Notes under the pieces: generated by a model
Databases searched by the model: none
The model's input: the letters and a program-made list of their open reading frames with translations, nothing else
Told to the model about the DNA's origin: nothing
Assembly: GCF_009363755.1 (NCBI RefSeq)
Contig: NZ_CP045417.1
Coordinates: 558,001 to 622,000 of the forward strand
DNA: 64,000 bases
Source of the DNA: Halomonas sp. THAF5a
GTDB lineage: Bacteria; Pseudomonadota; Gammaproteobacteria; Pseudomonadales; Halomonadaceae
Reading direction: 5' to 3'
Shown here: piece after piece, positions 36,138 through 45,908 of the stretch
How positions within the stretch are numbered: position 1 is the first letter of the stretch
Layout of the letters: every line of letters begins with the position of its first letter
Translations under genes and position numbers: made by a program

Positions 36138-37040
36138 ATGAAGATACCCAAGAGATTGCAGCCGCTGGTCGAGGATGGCCTGATCGACGAGGTCGAGGGC
36201 CAGCTGATGAGTGGCAAGGAAGCCCAGGTGTTCGTGGTGCGTTCCCACGGAGAGCGGCGCTGCGCCAAGGTCTTCAAGGAGGCCAGGAAGCGCAGCTTCA
36301 AGCAGGCCGTGCAGTACCAGGAGGGGCGGCGCGAGCGCAACAGCCGCCGCGCCCGGGCGATGGCCAAGAAGACCCGCTACGGCCAGAAGGAGCAGGAGCA
36401 GGCCTGGCTCAACGCCGAGGTCGATGCCCTCTACCGCCTGGCGGCCGCCGAGGTGCGGGTGCCCCAGCCGTTCGGCTTCATCGACGGCGTGCTGCTTATG
36501 GAGATGATCACCGACGCCGAGGGGCTGACCGCCCCGCGGCTGGACGACGTGACCCTGACGGCGGACGAGGCCCGGGCCCACTACGCCAAGGTGATCGGCG
36601 ACGTGGTACGCATGCTCTGCGCCGGCCTGGTGCACGGCGACCTCTCCGAGTTCAACGTGCTGCTCGCCGCCGACGGCCCGGTGATCATCGACCTGCCCCA
36701 GGCGGTGGATGCCGCCGGCAACAACAGCGCCGCCTGGATGTTCGAGCGCGACGTCGACAACATGCGCCGCTACTTCGGCCGCTTCGCCCCGGAGCTGCTG
36801 GCCACCGACTACGGCAAGGAGATCTGGTCGCTCTATGAGGCCGGCGAGCTGCACCCGGAGAGCGAGCTGACCGGCCGCTTCGCGCACGACACCAGCGAGG
36901 TCGACGTGGACGACCTGATGAGCGTGATCGACGACGTGCGCGAGGAGGAGGAAGAGCGACGGGCCCTGCGCGACGGTGACCGCGACGCCGGCGTGGCCGA
37001 GGCCGCGGCCGACTGGCGGGCCGCCCACGATGCGCCCTGA
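36138..37040 (+). CDS. RIO1-family serine/threonine protein kinase
   Basis: 300 residues. The RIO domain has the ATP Lys44 in RRCAKVFKE, the RIO-specific flexible loop (KQAVQYQEGRRERNSRRA), the hinge LLMEMI, the catalytic loop LVHGDLSEFNVLL (Asp168, Asn173) and the metal-binding Asp185 in IIDLPQAV in place of DFG. RIO kinases act in ribosome maturation in archaea and eukaryotes; the bacterial role is poorly known. Location 65 bp after dbpA, same strand, is consistent with ribosome-related function (inference). The C-terminus is acidic (DVREEEEERRALRDGDRD). Confidence 0.92.
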   Translation: MKIPKRLQPLVEDGLIDEVEGQLMSGKEAQVFVVRSHGERRCAKVFKEARKRSFKQAVQYQEGRRERNSRRARAMAKKTRYGQKEQEQAWLNAEVDALYRLAAAEVRVPQPFGFIDGVLLMEMITDAEGLTAPRLDDVTLTADEARAHYAKVIGDVVRMLCAGLVHGDLSEFNVLLAADGPVIIDLPQAVDAAGNNSAAWMFERDVDNMRRYFGRFAPELLATDYGKEIWSLYEAGELHPESELTGRFAHDTSEVDVDDLMSVIDDVREEEEERRALRDGDRDAGVAEAAADWRAAHDAP

Positions 37041-37065
37041 GCGCCACCGACCGGGATGCCAGCCG

Positions 37066-37086
37066 ACCCGCCGCGAGGCGGGTTTC
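37066..37086 (+). terminator. Weak intrinsic terminator after the RIO kinase gene
   Basis: A 7-bp stem (acccgcc / ggcgggt), gcga loop, tail ttct. The T-tract is short. Confidence 0.5.
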
Positions 37087-37158
37087 TGCTATCTTGGGCG
37101 CTCATCTTTCGCCCCGACTCATCCGTCACTCATCCTTTGCCTCCCCAAGGAGCCAAGC

Positions 37159-37356
37159 ATGCCCATCGTCACCGTTCAGCAGTTTCCCCGCAGCGTCGAG
37201 CAAAAGCGCGAGCTGGCCCGGCGCATCACCGCGGCGTTCGAGGAGGTCTACGGCAATTCACCGGAGTCGGTGCAGGTGTTCTTCAATGAGGTGGACGGCG
37301 AGCACTGGGCCCGCGGCGGGGCGATGGGCTGCGACCGCGAGGATGGCCCGCGCTGA
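37159..37356 (+). CDS. 4-oxalocrotonate tautomerase-family small protein
   Basis: 65 residues, the short-monomer tautomerase length. The start MPIVTVQQFPRSVEQKRELARRIT leaves Pro as the catalytic N-terminal residue after Met removal, and the core helix and the EVDGEHWARGG region follow. The family isomerises enol and keto forms of unsaturated acids; substrate unknown. The ATG at 37159 has a ccaaggagcc ribosome site; the open frame upstream is not needed. Confidence 0.85.
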   Translation: MPIVTVQQFPRSVEQKRELARRITAAFEEVYGNSPESVQVFFNEVDGEHWARGGAMGCDREDGPR

Positions 37357-37519
37357 ACCGCGCCGTGCCGGTGTCGCGTGACGAAGGTCCCGTGGCATGG
37401 GGCCTTGGCGTGCCGGCACCCGGGATGTTCGACTAGGCTGTGTGAGCGGCAGGGCCGCCCCGCGAACCGGCGGCCCGCCGCTCCCGAATATCGTAGGTCG
37501 ATCGACAAGGAGATACGCC

Positions 37520-37954
37520 ATGAATCAATGGATCGCAGGCCTGGGACTGGCCGGCAGCCTGCTGCTGGCCTCCACGGCCATGGCCCAGACGGAACGCAGC
37601 GCGGCCCCCGAGGGCGCCGAGGTCTACTTCATCTCCCCCGAGGCCGGGGCGACGGTCGAGAGTCCCGTCACCGTGCGCATGGGCCTCTCGGGCATGGGCG
37701 TGGCACCGGCCGGTACCCAGCGCGAGGGCAGCGGCCACCACCACCTGCTGGTCGACACGCCCCTGGACGAGGTGAATCTCGACCAGCCGCTGCCGTCCAG
37801 CGAGACCCTGCGCCACTTCGGCGGCGGCCAGACCGAGGTCGACCTCGAGCTCGCGCCCGGTGAACACACCCTACAGCTGCTGTTCATGGACGCCAACCAC
37901 GTGAGCTTCGACCCGCCGGTGACCTCCGAGGCTATCACCATCACGGTGGAGTGA
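37520..37954 (+). CDS. DUF4399-family periplasmic protein
   Basis: 144 residues with signal peptide (cleavage after AMA, about residue 22). The mature protein matches DUF4399: VYFISPEAGATVESPVTVRMG, a His-rich GSGHHHLLVDTPL and LAPGEHTLQLLFMDANHVSF. The GHHHLL motif suggests metal binding, but the function is not known. The ATG at 37520 has an aaggaga ribosome site. It is convergent with the YebC gene. Confidence 0.88.
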   Translation: MNQWIAGLGLAGSLLLASTAMAQTERSAAPEGAEVYFISPEAGATVESPVTVRMGLSGMGVAPAGTQREGSGHHHLLVDTPLDEVNLDQPLPSSETLRHFGGGQTEVDLELAPGEHTLQLLFMDANHVSFDPPVTSEAITITVE

Positions 37955-38042
37955 TCCACCGCCCGTCAGGCGGCCACGAGCGCATCGGGGCCCGACGGTC
38001 CACCCGCGGGAAGCGGCGTCGCCGGGCCTCGTGCCCGGCCGG

Positions 38043-38771
38043 TCAGCTCCGGCCCTCGACCTCGGCGTTGTGGAAGACGTTCTGCACGTCGTCCAGGTCG
38101 TTGAGGGTGGCCATCAGCTTGTCGAACATCGCCACGTCGTCGCCCTCGACCGGGGTCATGGTCTGGGGCACGAACTGGATCTCGTCGACCTCGAAGTCTA
38201 GCTCGCCGAAGGCATCGAGCAGCGCCTGCTTGGCCTTGGCGTACTCGGTGTGGGGCGCGAAGACGGTAATCTGGCCCGCCTCGTTCTCGATGTCGGTGAC
38301 GTCGACATCGGCCTCCATCAGCGCCTCGAGGGTCGCCTCCTCGTCGTCGCCCTTGAAGGCGAGGATGGCGCAGTGGTCGAACATGTGGCTGACGCTGCCC
38401 GGGGTGCCGAGCTTGCTCTTGGCCTTGGTGAAGCAGCCGCGCACGTCGCCGAAGGTGCGGTTCGGGTTGTCGGTCAGGCACTCGACGATGACCATGCAGC
38501 TGCCCGGACCGAAGCCCTCGTAGCGTGCCGGGGAGAAGTCCTCGCCACCCACGCCGCTGGCCTTGTCCAGGGCCTTTTCGATGACATGCGACGGCACCTG
38601 GTCCTTCTTGGCGCGCTCGATCAGGCCGCGAAGGGCCAGGTTGCCCTCGGGGTCGATGCCGCCCTGCTTGGCGCAGACGTAGATCTCGCGACCGTACTTG
38701 CTGTACACCTTGGTCTTGGCGTCGGCCGTCTTGGCCATGGATTCCTTGCGGTTCTGGAAGGCCCTGCCCAT
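38043..38771 (-). CDS. YebC/PmpR-family regulator (YeeN-like)
   Basis: 242 residues. The N-terminus [20 protein letters not shown] and the phrases [39 protein letters not shown] and GSVSHMFD define the YebC family; IYVCAKQG rather than the canonical RAGGG form is closer to YeeN. Members bind DNA as regulators, and some relieve ribosome stalling at polyproline. The start at 38771 is preferred over the ATG at 38777. Confidence 0.9.
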   Translation of the reverse strand: MGRAFQNRKESMAKTADAKTKVYSKYGREIYVCAKQGGIDPEGNLALRGLIERAKKDQVPSHVIEKALDKASGVGGEDFSPARYEGFGPGSCMVIVECLTDNPNRTFGDVRGCFTKAKSKLGTPGSVSHMFDHCAILAFKGDDEEATLEALMEADVDVTDIENEAGQITVFAPHTEYAKAKQALLDAFGELDFEVDEIQFVPQTMTPVEGDDVAMFDKLMATLNDLDDVQNVFHNAEVEGRS

Positions 38772-38921
38772 TTGCACTGTCCTATGGCGTCGAAACTCGA
38801 GGCTGGATTCTACGAAACCGTCGCGGGTGGTAACAGGGATATTTTGCTCAGTGCGCCTCCGTGGTGACGACCGTCATGGCTACACTGCCAGGGAACGCCG
38901 TTCACCCTGGAGCCCCACCGG

Positions 38922-40109
38922 ATGGATCACCACGCCTATCGCCATGCCCTGGCCGAGTGCCTCGCCGAGCGCGAGTTGCCCTTTCCCCCCGAGGAGTTCG
39001 ATACCCGCCGCCGCCGCGTGCGCCAGGCCATGCGGGGCGTCGGCCTCGAGGCGCTGCTGCTCACCGACCCCGCCGATATCTTCTACCTGACGGGCTATCA
39101 CACCTTCGAGGTCTCGGTGCACACTTGCCTGGTGGTCTCGGCCGAGCGCCTGGTGCTTCAGGTGCCCTCCATCGAGACCGGCCCGGCGGTGGTCACCGCC
39201 CGGGTGGACGAGATCCTGGGCTATCGCTGGGAGGGCATCGAGGAGGTGATCGAGCCGCTCGCCGAGGTGCTCGCGCCGTTTCGCGCCATCGGCCTGGACG
39301 CCTTCGGCGCCGGCCTGCGCCACGGTGTCATCCGCGCGCTGCAGGCCCGGCTCGGCGGCGAGCGCTTCCGGGACGACGGCGGCGAGCTCCTCGATCGCCT
39401 GCGCATCGTCAAGACGCCGGCGGAGCTCGACTGCCTGCGCGAGAGCGCGCGGATCACCTCCCTCGGTCTCGAGGCGGCGATCGCGGCCGTCGCCCCCGGG
39501 GTCACCGACAACGAGGTGGCGGCGGCGGGCAGCCGCGCCCTGCTGGCCGCCGGCAGCGAGTTCATGAGCCTGCAGCCCATCGTCACCAGCGGCCGGCGCA
39601 TCAGCGTCATCCACGTCAACCATCAGCGCCACGTGATCGCCGAGGACGAGCCGGTGTTCCTGGAGTTCGGGTCCGCCTACCGCCGCTACACCGCGCCGAT
39701 GATGCGCACCGCGGTGGCCGGCCGGGCCAGCGCCGAGATGCAGGCGCTGCGCGACGTCTGCCGCGGCATGTACGAGGCGCTGATCGCGGCGATGCGCCCC
39801 GGCCATACCTTCGACGAGGCGGCCCGGGCCGCCGAGGCGGTGCTGGCGCCCCATGCCGACCGCGCCTTCTTCTCCGGCGTGTTCGGCTATGCGGTGGGGG
39901 CCCAGTTCCCGCCCAGCTGGGTCGAGGGCACGGGCTACATCGCCCGCGGCCAGAAGCGCGAGTTCGAGGCCGACATGGTCTTCCACCTGCCGCTCTGCCT
40001 GCGCCTGCCGGGCCGCTTTGGCATCGGCCTGAGCGATACCGTGCGCGTCACCCCCGACGGGGGAGCGCCGCTCACCGACAACGACTGGCAGCTGCAGGAA
40101 CGGCCTTGA
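38922..40109 (+). CDS. M24-fold peptidase-like protein with altered metal site
   Basis: 395 residues with a Creatinase_N domain (about 25-160, DPADIFYLTGYHTFE) and a peptidase M24 'pita-bread' domain (about 168-390). The usual metal ligands in the consensus D-x-G...D-x-T/M-R are replaced: the first Asp is Glu248 (VFLEFGSAYRRYT) and the second is Ala258 (TAPMMRT). Some catalytic family members such as creatinase work without metal, so it may be a hydrolase of small C-N substrates rather than an aminopeptidase. The ATG at 38922 is the first good start, 151 bp from the divergent YebC gene. Confidence 0.82.
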   Translation: MDHHAYRHALAECLAERELPFPPEEFDTRRRRVRQAMRGVGLEALLLTDPADIFYLTGYHTFEVSVHTCLVVSAERLVLQVPSIETGPAVVTARVDEILGYRWEGIEEVIEPLAEVLAPFRAIGLDAFGAGLRHGVIRALQARLGGERFRDDGGELLDRLRIVKTPAELDCLRESARITSLGLEAAIAAVAPGVTDNEVAAAGSRALLAAGSEFMSLQPIVTSGRRISVIHVNHQRHVIAEDEPVFLEFGSAYRRYTAPMMRTAVAGRASAEMQALRDVCRGMYEALIAAMRPGHTFDEAARAAEAVLAPHADRAFFSGVFGYAVGAQFPPSWVEGTGYIARGQKREFEADMVFHLPLCLRLPGRFGIGLSDTVRVTPDGGAPLTDNDWQLQERP

Positions 40110-40248
40110 ACGGTACAGGCGACCCCACGCACAGGGACCCTGAGGGGGCTCGCCGGTCCTGGCGATATCACCTCATTTGAACCGACGCCCGACCCGATGC
40201 CTCGGCCGGCGCGACGCCGCTCCCAGGCCTGCTGGCCCTCGCCGAGTC

Positions 40249-41529
40249 TCACGCCAGCCAGGCCAGCGCCAGGCCCGCCGCCAGCGAGGCGACCATCGGC
40301 AGGGCCACGCGCAGGCCGAGCCGGCGCGTGCCGAAGGCGGTGGCCAGCCCCGACTTGAAGAGGTTGTTGACCGCGGCGGCGATGATGATCCCCAGCACCG
40401 CGGTCGAGGGGGCGATCCGCTCCAGCGACATGCGGGTCAGCGAGAGGGTGATGGCGTCCACGTCGGCCACCCCCGAGGAGGCCGCCAGCAGGTAGATGCC
40501 GGCCTCGCCGAAGGCGGCGCGCAGCCACTCGCCGAGCAGCATGATCAGCGCCAGCAGGCCGCCGAAGAGCAGCGCCGTGCGCAGCTCCAGGGGGTTCTGG
40601 ATCAGGGCCGGGCGGTCGACCCGCAGGCTGCGCCGGTGGCGCCGCCAGAGCCGCAGTGCCGGCAGGTAGAGCAGCAGGCCCATCACCGCGATCGGCGCCA
40701 GCAGCCGGGGCAGCAGGTCCGGGCTGATCACCGCGGCATAGAGCAGGATCCTCGGGAACATGGTGCCGCAGGCGACCAGGATGCCGGCGGCCAGCATCGC
40801 CTCGATCTCGTGGCTCTGGCGGGAGAGCCGGGCGAAGTGCAGGGTCAGCGCCGTGGAGGAGGAGAGACCGGCGAAGAGCCCGGTGAAGAGGATGCCCTTC
40901 TCGGCGCCGCCCAGGCGCATGGCGAAGTAGCCGACGAAGGAGATCGCGGCGATCAGCACCACCATCCACCAGATCTCGTAGGGGTTGAGCACCTCGCCGG
41001 GCCCGAGGCCGCGGTCGGGCAGCAGCGGCAGCATCACCACGCTGATCAGCAGCAGCTTGAGGCCGGCGTCGAGCTCGTGGGCCTGCAGCTTGTTCAGCAG
41101 GCCATGGATCTCGTGCTTGTTGTCGAGGATCACGGCGGTGATCACCGCGCCGGCGGTGGCCAGCGCCAGGTCGATGGCCATCGCCACCGCGCCGAAGCAG
41201 AAGGTCAGCAGCAGCCCCACCAGGCCGGTGATGCTGTAGTCGGGGTGCCGGGCCAGCCGCGCCTGCCAGGCGACCAGCACGGTGGCCACCAGGGCCAGCA
41301 GGATCAGCGGGAAGGCCCAGTCGCTGACGGCCTCGGAGAGCAGGGCGGCGAGGCCGCCGAGCAGGCCGACCAGGGCGTGGGTGCGGATGCCCGCGATGCG
41401 CTCCCCGGAGCGCTGCCCCCGGGCGACCCAGCCGCGCTCGATGCCGATCAGGGCGCCCAGCAGCAGCGCCACGCCCAGGCGCAGCGCGGGTTCGTTGGCG
41501 ATCAGGAAGTCGCTGGCGACATCGTCCAT
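40249..41529 (-). CDS. MgtC/SapB-DUF4010 membrane protein
   Basis: 426 residues. The N-terminal MgtC-like domain (about 15-140: LLLGALIGIERGW, IAGIRTHALVGLLGGLAALL) is followed by a DUF4010 domain (about 170-425) with many helices. About 11-12 membrane segments in all. The role is unknown; MgtC domains elsewhere link to Mg2+/phosphate homeostasis. I prefer the ATG at 41529 as MDDVASDFLIANEPALRLGV starts just before the first helix, but the ribosome site is poor. Confidence 0.86.
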   Translation of the reverse strand: MDDVASDFLIANEPALRLGVALLLGALIGIERGWVARGQRSGERIAGIRTHALVGLLGGLAALLSEAVSDWAFPLILLALVATVLVAWQARLARHPDYSITGLVGLLLTFCFGAVAMAIDLALATAGAVITAVILDNKHEIHGLLNKLQAHELDAGLKLLLISVVMLPLLPDRGLGPGEVLNPYEIWWMVVLIAAISFVGYFAMRLGGAEKGILFTGLFAGLSSSTALTLHFARLSRQSHEIEAMLAAGILVACGTMFPRILLYAAVISPDLLPRLLAPIAVMGLLLYLPALRLWRRHRRSLRVDRPALIQNPLELRTALLFGGLLALIMLLGEWLRAAFGEAGIYLLAASSGVADVDAITLSLTRMSLERIAPSTAVLGIIIAAAVNNLFKSGLATAFGTRRLGLRVALPMVASLAAGLALAWLA

Positions 41530-41700
41530 GGCGAGGGTGTTACCCGTGTCGTCCGATGATCGGCGGATGCCTTCAGGGTGGCCGCTCGGCGCCGTCGCTT
41601 CAACGTCGGCGGGCCCGAGAGCATCACGGGGCGACAGCCGCGGACAATCCGGCACACTCGATGAAGCCCCTCTGGCGGTCAGACAAGGATAACGGGCGGC

Positions 41701-42019
41701 ATGACGGACCTTTCGTTCACGGACGACACGCGCCGCGGCTGGCCCCGGCTGACCGCTGTCGGCACCTACCTGCTGGCGCTGCTGATGCTGGCCGCCTTCC
41801 TGGCCTGGGTGCTCGTCGACCATCGCCAGCGCGGCCATCGTCGCCAGCACCATCGCCCTCTCCCGGAGGCTGAAGTTGGAGGTGCTCGCCGAGGGGGTCG
41901 AGATCGAGGCCCAGCGGGCCTGGCTGATGGCCCACGGCTGCGAGGCCTTCCAGGGCTACCTCTTCGGCCGGCCGGTGCCGGCCGAGGCGCTCGCGGCGAC
42001 GCGCCCGGCGGCCCCCTGA
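41701..42019 (+). pseudogene. Collapsed EAL-domain c-di-GMP phosphodiesterase gene
   Basis: The first part (ATG 41701, to about 41823) encodes MTDLSFTDDTRRGW and one membrane segment (YLLALLMLAAFLAWVLV). In a different frame, 41828-42019 encodes the last 63 residues of an EAL domain: AAIVASTIALSRRLKLEVLA, then EGVEIEAQRAWLMAHGCEAF, then QGYLFGRPVP and a stop at 42017-42019. Only the final strands of the EAL barrel remain; the catalytic E-A-L segment and any GGDEF or sensor domains are missing. A large internal deletion with frameshift is the simplest reading. The fragment cannot be active. Confidence 0.82.
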
Positions 42020-42061
42020 CCCGCGCCTTTCGAGGCGACGAGCCTGCGTCCCGTCACCCCT

Positions 42062-44026
42062 TCATCCCTTCAGATGCTGGCGGGCCTCCTCGGCGCTCTC
42101 GTAGATATGCGGCGGCACGGCGCGCGCCTCCAGGGCGTGGCCGAGCTTGCTGCGCATGAAGCCGCTGGTGGTGTAGCGGGTCACCCGGGTGTAGAAGCGC
42201 GCCTCCAGGCCGCGCACCATCTCGGTGTAGGGGGCGAGCAGGGCGTCGTCGATGCGGAAGTGGTCGTAGTTGACGATCGCCTGGACCCGGCGGCCCAGCG
42301 TGGCGAGGCGGCGCTCGACCTCCCGCTCGATGGCGTCGATGTCCTCCCGGGAGGCGACGCGCAGGTGCTCGAAGTTGATGAAGAGCACGTCCTCGTCCTC
42401 GTCGAGGCTGAAGCGCTCGGCCAGCGGTCGCTCCAGCAGTTCCTCGGCGAGCCCCATGGGGGCCTCCTGGAAGATGCGCGGGTCCATCCGGCGGGGCGGC
42501 TCGGGCATCAGCGGGGTGAAGTCCATCAGCGCCAGGACGTCGCGCGCCAGGTCGACCCCCGGGGCGATCTCGGTGAGCACGAGGCCTTCCGGGGTGAGCT
42601 CGAAGACGGCGCGCTCGGTGACGTAGCAGACCGGCTTGCCGTCCGCGGCGGCCAGCGCCCCGCTGAAGGTGCGCTGCTCCACCTCGGCGACGAACTTGCT
42701 CAAGCCCCCTTCGGGCAGCCTCAGCGCCCCGTCGACGACCGCGAGCGTCTCCCGGGTGGCGACGAAGGTGCCCATGAACACCACCCGGCGGGCGTTCTGG
42801 CTGATGTTGATGAAGCCGCCGGCGCCGGCCAGGCGCGGGCCGAAGCGGGAGACGTTGACGTTGCCGATGGCGTCGACCTCGGCCATGCCGAGGAAGGCGA
42901 TGTCGAGCCCGCCGCCGTCGTAGAAGTCGAACTGCGCCGGCTGGTCGATGATCGCCTGGGTGTTCAGCGCCGCGCCGAAGTCGAGCCCGCCGGCCGGCAG
43001 CCCGCCGATCACCCCGGGCTCGGCGGTCAGGGTCAGGTGCGCGAGCAGGCGTTCTTCGCTTGCCACCGCGCCGACGCCCTCGGGCATGCCGATCCCCAGG
43101 TTGACCACGCTGTTGGGCTTGAGCTCGAAGGCCGCACGCCGGGCGATGATCTTGCGCGCCGAGAGCGGCAGCGGCGCGGGGGCCGCCATGGGGGCGCGGA
43201 TCTCGCCGGAGAAGGCCGGGTTGTAGGCGGTGGCGAAGGTCTGGCCGTGCTGCGCCGGGTCCTCGCAGACCACCACGCAGTCGACCAGTACGCCGGGGAT
43301 CTTCACGTCCTTGGGGCGCAGGGTGCCGGACTCGGCGAGGCGCTCCACCTGCACGATCACCACGCCTCCGGAGTTGCGCACCGCCGTGGCGATGGCCAGT
43401 GCCTCCAGGGTCAGCGCCTCGCGCTCCATGCTGACGTTGCCCAGGGTGTCGGCGGTGGTGCCGCGCAGCAGCGCCACCTGCAGCGGCAGGGCGCGGTAGA
43501 AGAGGTACTCCTCGCCGTCGATGGGCAGCAGCGAGACGCGCTCCTCCGTGGTGGCCTCGTTGATCCGGCCGCCGCCCAGGCGCGGGTCGACGAAGGTGCC
43601 GAGCCCCACCCGGGTGAGGGTGCCGGGCTTGCCGGCGGCGATATCGCGGAAGAGGTGCGAGATCACCCCCTGGGGCAGGTTCCAGGCCTGGATGCGCCCC
43701 TCGATGGCGAGGCGCTGCAGGGCCGGCACCAGCCCCCAGTGGCCGCCGATCACCCTTGCCACCAGCCCCTCGTGCCCCAGGTGGTTGAGCCCGCGGGTCT
43801 GGCCATCGCCCTGGCCGGCGGCGTACATCAGGGTCAGGTCCCGGGGCTCGCCGGTCTCGAGGAAGCGTTCCTCCAGGGCCACGGCGAGCGCCTCGGCGAA
43901 GCCGATGCCGACGAAGCCGCCGGTGGCGACGGCGTCGCCGTCGCGGATCAGGTTCACGGCCTCCCGGGCGGAGACCACCTTGCCCTTCTCGGCGAAGGGC
44001 TGGCGGGAGAGCAGGGGATGAGGCAT
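42062..44026 (-). CDS. Family I CoA-transferase with C-terminal extension
   Basis: 654 residues, longer than propionate/acetate CoA-transferases (about 520). The alpha half (about 10-260) starts [29 protein letters not shown] and the beta half includes [14 protein letters not shown] and the catalytic Glu in [14 protein letters not shown]. An extra region of about 130 residues (from 520, [13 protein letters not shown]) has helical, Arg/Glu-rich character ([20 protein letters not shown]) and no named domain I recognise. It moves CoA between carboxylates; the substrate is not readable. It starts at ATG 44026. Monocistronic, divergent from umuDC. Confidence 0.87.
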   Translation of the reverse strand: MPHPLLSRQPFAEKGKVVSAREAVNLIRDGDAVATGGFVGIGFAEALAVALEERFLETGEPRDLTLMYAAGQGDGQTRGLNHLGHEGLVARVIGGHWGLVPALQRLAIEGRIQAWNLPQGVISHLFRDIAAGKPGTLTRVGLGTFVDPRLGGGRINEATTEERVSLLPIDGEEYLFYRALPLQVALLRGTTADTLGNVSMEREALTLEALAIATAVRNSGGVVIVQVERLAESGTLRPKDVKIPGVLVDCVVVCEDPAQHGQTFATAYNPAFSGEIRAPMAAPAPLPLSARKIIARRAAFELKPNSVVNLGIGMPEGVGAVASEERLLAHLTLTAEPGVIGGLPAGGLDFGAALNTQAIIDQPAQFDFYDGGGLDIAFLGMAEVDAIGNVNVSRFGPRLAGAGGFINISQNARRVVFMGTFVATRETLAVVDGALRLPEGGLSKFVAEVEQRTFSGALAAADGKPVCYVTERAVFELTPEGLVLTEIAPGVDLARDVLALMDFTPLMPEPPRRMDPRIFQEAPMGLAEELLERPLAERFSLDEDEDVLFINFEHLRVASREDIDAIEREVERRLATLGRRVQAIVNYDHFRIDDALLAPYTEMVRGLEARFYTRVTRYTTSGFMRSKLGHALEARAVPPHIYESAEEARQHLKG

Positions 44027-44119
44027 GGCCGGCGTCCTCGTGAGGGGGCGTGGTCTGCCTTCACGGTAGCACGCCGTCCGGCAGTCGGCGGGACTTGCCA
44101 GCGGCCGGGGAGTGACGAA

Positions 44120-44139
44120 TACTGTACAGAAATACAGTT
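44120..44139. promoter_or_regulatory. LexA operator (SOS box) of umuDC
   Basis: TACTGTACAGAAATACAGTT matches the consensus CTGT-N8-ACAG perfectly, with good outer bases, 16 bp before the umuD start. The following leader holds the ribosome site gcggaggt. Confidence 0.92.
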
Positions 44140-44154
44140 TTAGCGGAGGTGCCC

Positions 44155-44613
44155 ATGAGCTCGATGACGTCTCTTGCCGTGCGGGCGGTCGGCCGCGCGG
44201 CGGCGCTGCCGGGGGCGGCGGCCCAGCCGCTGATGGGGTGTCGGGTGCGGGCCGGCTTCCCGAGTCCGGCCGACGATCATCTCGACGTGGAGATCGACCT
44301 GCACGCCCATGTGGTGCGCCGCCCGGCCGCCACCTACTTCGTGCGCGCCGAGGGCGACTCCATGCTCGGCGACGGCATCCACGACGGCGACCTGCTGGTG
44401 GTGGATCGCAGCCTGGAGCCGCTGCCCGGGCGGGTGGTGGTGATCGCCGTGGACGGCGAGCCCACCGTGAAGCGCCTGGAGCGCCGCGGCGAGCAGACCT
44501 TCCTGGTGGCCAGCAACCCGCGCTTCGCGCCGATCCCCCTGGCCGGGCGCGAATGCCAGGTGTGGGGCATCGTCACCCACGTGCTCCACGCCCTGCCGGG
44601 GGGCGAGCCGTGA
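44155..44613 (+). CDS. umuD: UmuD-type SOS mutagenesis protein
   Basis: 152 residues. After RecA-stimulated self-cleavage (predicted between Ala33 and Gly34 in VRAGFPSP), UmuD' pairs with UmuC to form Pol V. The catalytic dyad is Ser69 (EGDSML) and Lys106 (GEPTVKRL), and the spacing to the cleavage site matches E. coli UmuD with nine extra N-terminal residues. The ATG at 44155 follows gcggaggt. The stop overlaps the umuC GTG. Regulated by the LexA box at 44120-44139. Confidence 0.94.
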   Translation: MSSMTSLAVRAVGRAAALPGAAAQPLMGCRVRAGFPSPADDHLDVEIDLHAHVVRRPAATYFVRAEGDSMLGDGIHDGDLLVVDRSLEPLPGRVVVIAVDGEPTVKRLERRGEQTFLVASNPRFAPIPLAGRECQVWGIVTHVLHALPGGEP

Positions 44614-45884
44614 TCGCCCTGGTCGACTGCAACAACTTCTACGTCAGCTGCGAGCGGGCCTTCGCGCCGCGCCTGGAGGGGCGACCGGTGGGCGTGCTTT
44701 CCAACAACGACGGCTGCGTGGTGGCGCGCTCCAACGAGCTCAAGGCGCTGGGGGTGGCCATGGGCGCGCCCCTCCACCTGCTGCCGCCGGCGATCCGCCG
44801 CCAGGCGGTGCTGCTCTCCAGCAACTACGCGCTCTACGGCGACATGAGCCGGCGGGTCAACCGGATCCTCGACGAGTTCTCGCCGGACGTGGAGGCCTAC
44901 TCCATCGACGAGAGCTTCGTGGGCTTCTCGGGCTTCGCGACGGAGGGCCTGGAGGGCCACGCCCAGCGGCTGCGCGAGACGGTGCGCCGGGATACCGGCA
45001 TCCCGGTCTGCGTGGGGCTGGCGCCGACCCGGGTGCTGGCCAAGGTGGCCAACCACGCGGCCAAGAAACAGGCGGCCTTCGAGGGCGTCTGCCGGCTCGA
45101 CGCCGACACCCCCGCCACCCGCGCGTTGCTCGAGGGGCTGCCGGTGACCGAGCTGTGGGGCGTGGCGCGGCGCACCGCCGAGCGGCTGGCGCTGATGGGG
45201 ATCCACACCGCCTGGCAGCTGCGCGAGGCCGACCCCAAGCAGGTCCGTCGCCGCTTCTCGGTGGTGCTGGAGCGCATCGTCTGGGAGCTGCGCGGACGCC
45301 CGGCCATCGTGCTCGACGACCTCGAGGCGCCGCGCCAGCGCATCATGGTCTCGCGCTCCTTCGGGCGGCTGACCGGTGCCTTCGCGGACTTGCAGGAGGC
45401 GGTGCGTCAGCACGCCGCCCGGGGCGCCGAGAAGCTGCGCGGCCAGGGCAGCCAGGCCCGGGCGGTGATGGTCTTCCTGCGCACCAACCCCCACCTGGCC
45501 GGCGAGCGCCAGTACCGCAACAGCGCGGTGGTGCCGCTGCCGGCGCCCAGCGACGACAGCCGCACGCTGCTCGCGGCCGCCGCCCGGGGGCTCGAGGCGA
45601 TCTTCCTCGAGGGGCCGCGCTACCAGAAGTGCGGGGTGATGCTGCTCGACCTGGTGGAGGCCGAGCGCCACCAGCTCTCGCTGCTGGCGCCCCGTCGCGA
45701 GGCCGAGCGCGGCCGCAGTCAGCGGCTGATGGCGGCGGTGGACCGACTCAACCGCGAGATGGGCCGCGACACCGTGCGCTTCGGCCTGCCGCGCGCGGGC
45801 ACCGCCTGGGCGCTGCGCTGCGAGCGGCGCACGCCGCGCTACACCACCCGCTGGGACGAGCTGATGCGCGTGCGCACCGGCTGA
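44610..45884 (+). CDS. umuC: UmuC, Y-family DNA polymerase V catalytic subunit
   Basis: 424 residues, the length of E. coli UmuC. Palm motif [19 protein letters not shown] carries the first metal-binding Asp; SIDESF carries the catalytic acidic pair. The little finger domain (about 240-350, [15 protein letters not shown]) and the C-terminal UmuC-specific domain ([20 protein letters not shown] [13 protein letters not shown]) are complete. The start is GTG at 44610, overlapping the umuD stop by GTGA. Error-prone lesion bypass under SOS control. Confidence 0.95.
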   Translation: MIALVDCNNFYVSCERAFAPRLEGRPVGVLSNNDGCVVARSNELKALGVAMGAPLHLLPPAIRRQAVLLSSNYALYGDMSRRVNRILDEFSPDVEAYSIDESFVGFSGFATEGLEGHAQRLRETVRRDTGIPVCVGLAPTRVLAKVANHAAKKQAAFEGVCRLDADTPATRALLEGLPVTELWGVARRTAERLALMGIHTAWQLREADPKQVRRRFSVVLERIVWELRGRPAIVLDDLEAPRQRIMVSRSFGRLTGAFADLQEAVRQHAARGAEKLRGQGSQARAVMVFLRTNPHLAGERQYRNSAVVPLPAPSDDSRTLLAAAARGLEAIFLEGPRYQKCGVMLLDLVEAERHQLSLLAPRREAERGRSQRLMAAVDRLNREMGRDTVRFGLPRAGTAWALRCERRTPRYTTRWDELMRVRTG

Positions 45885-45908
45885 GGCGCCCGCCAGCGTG
45901 TCGGCGCC

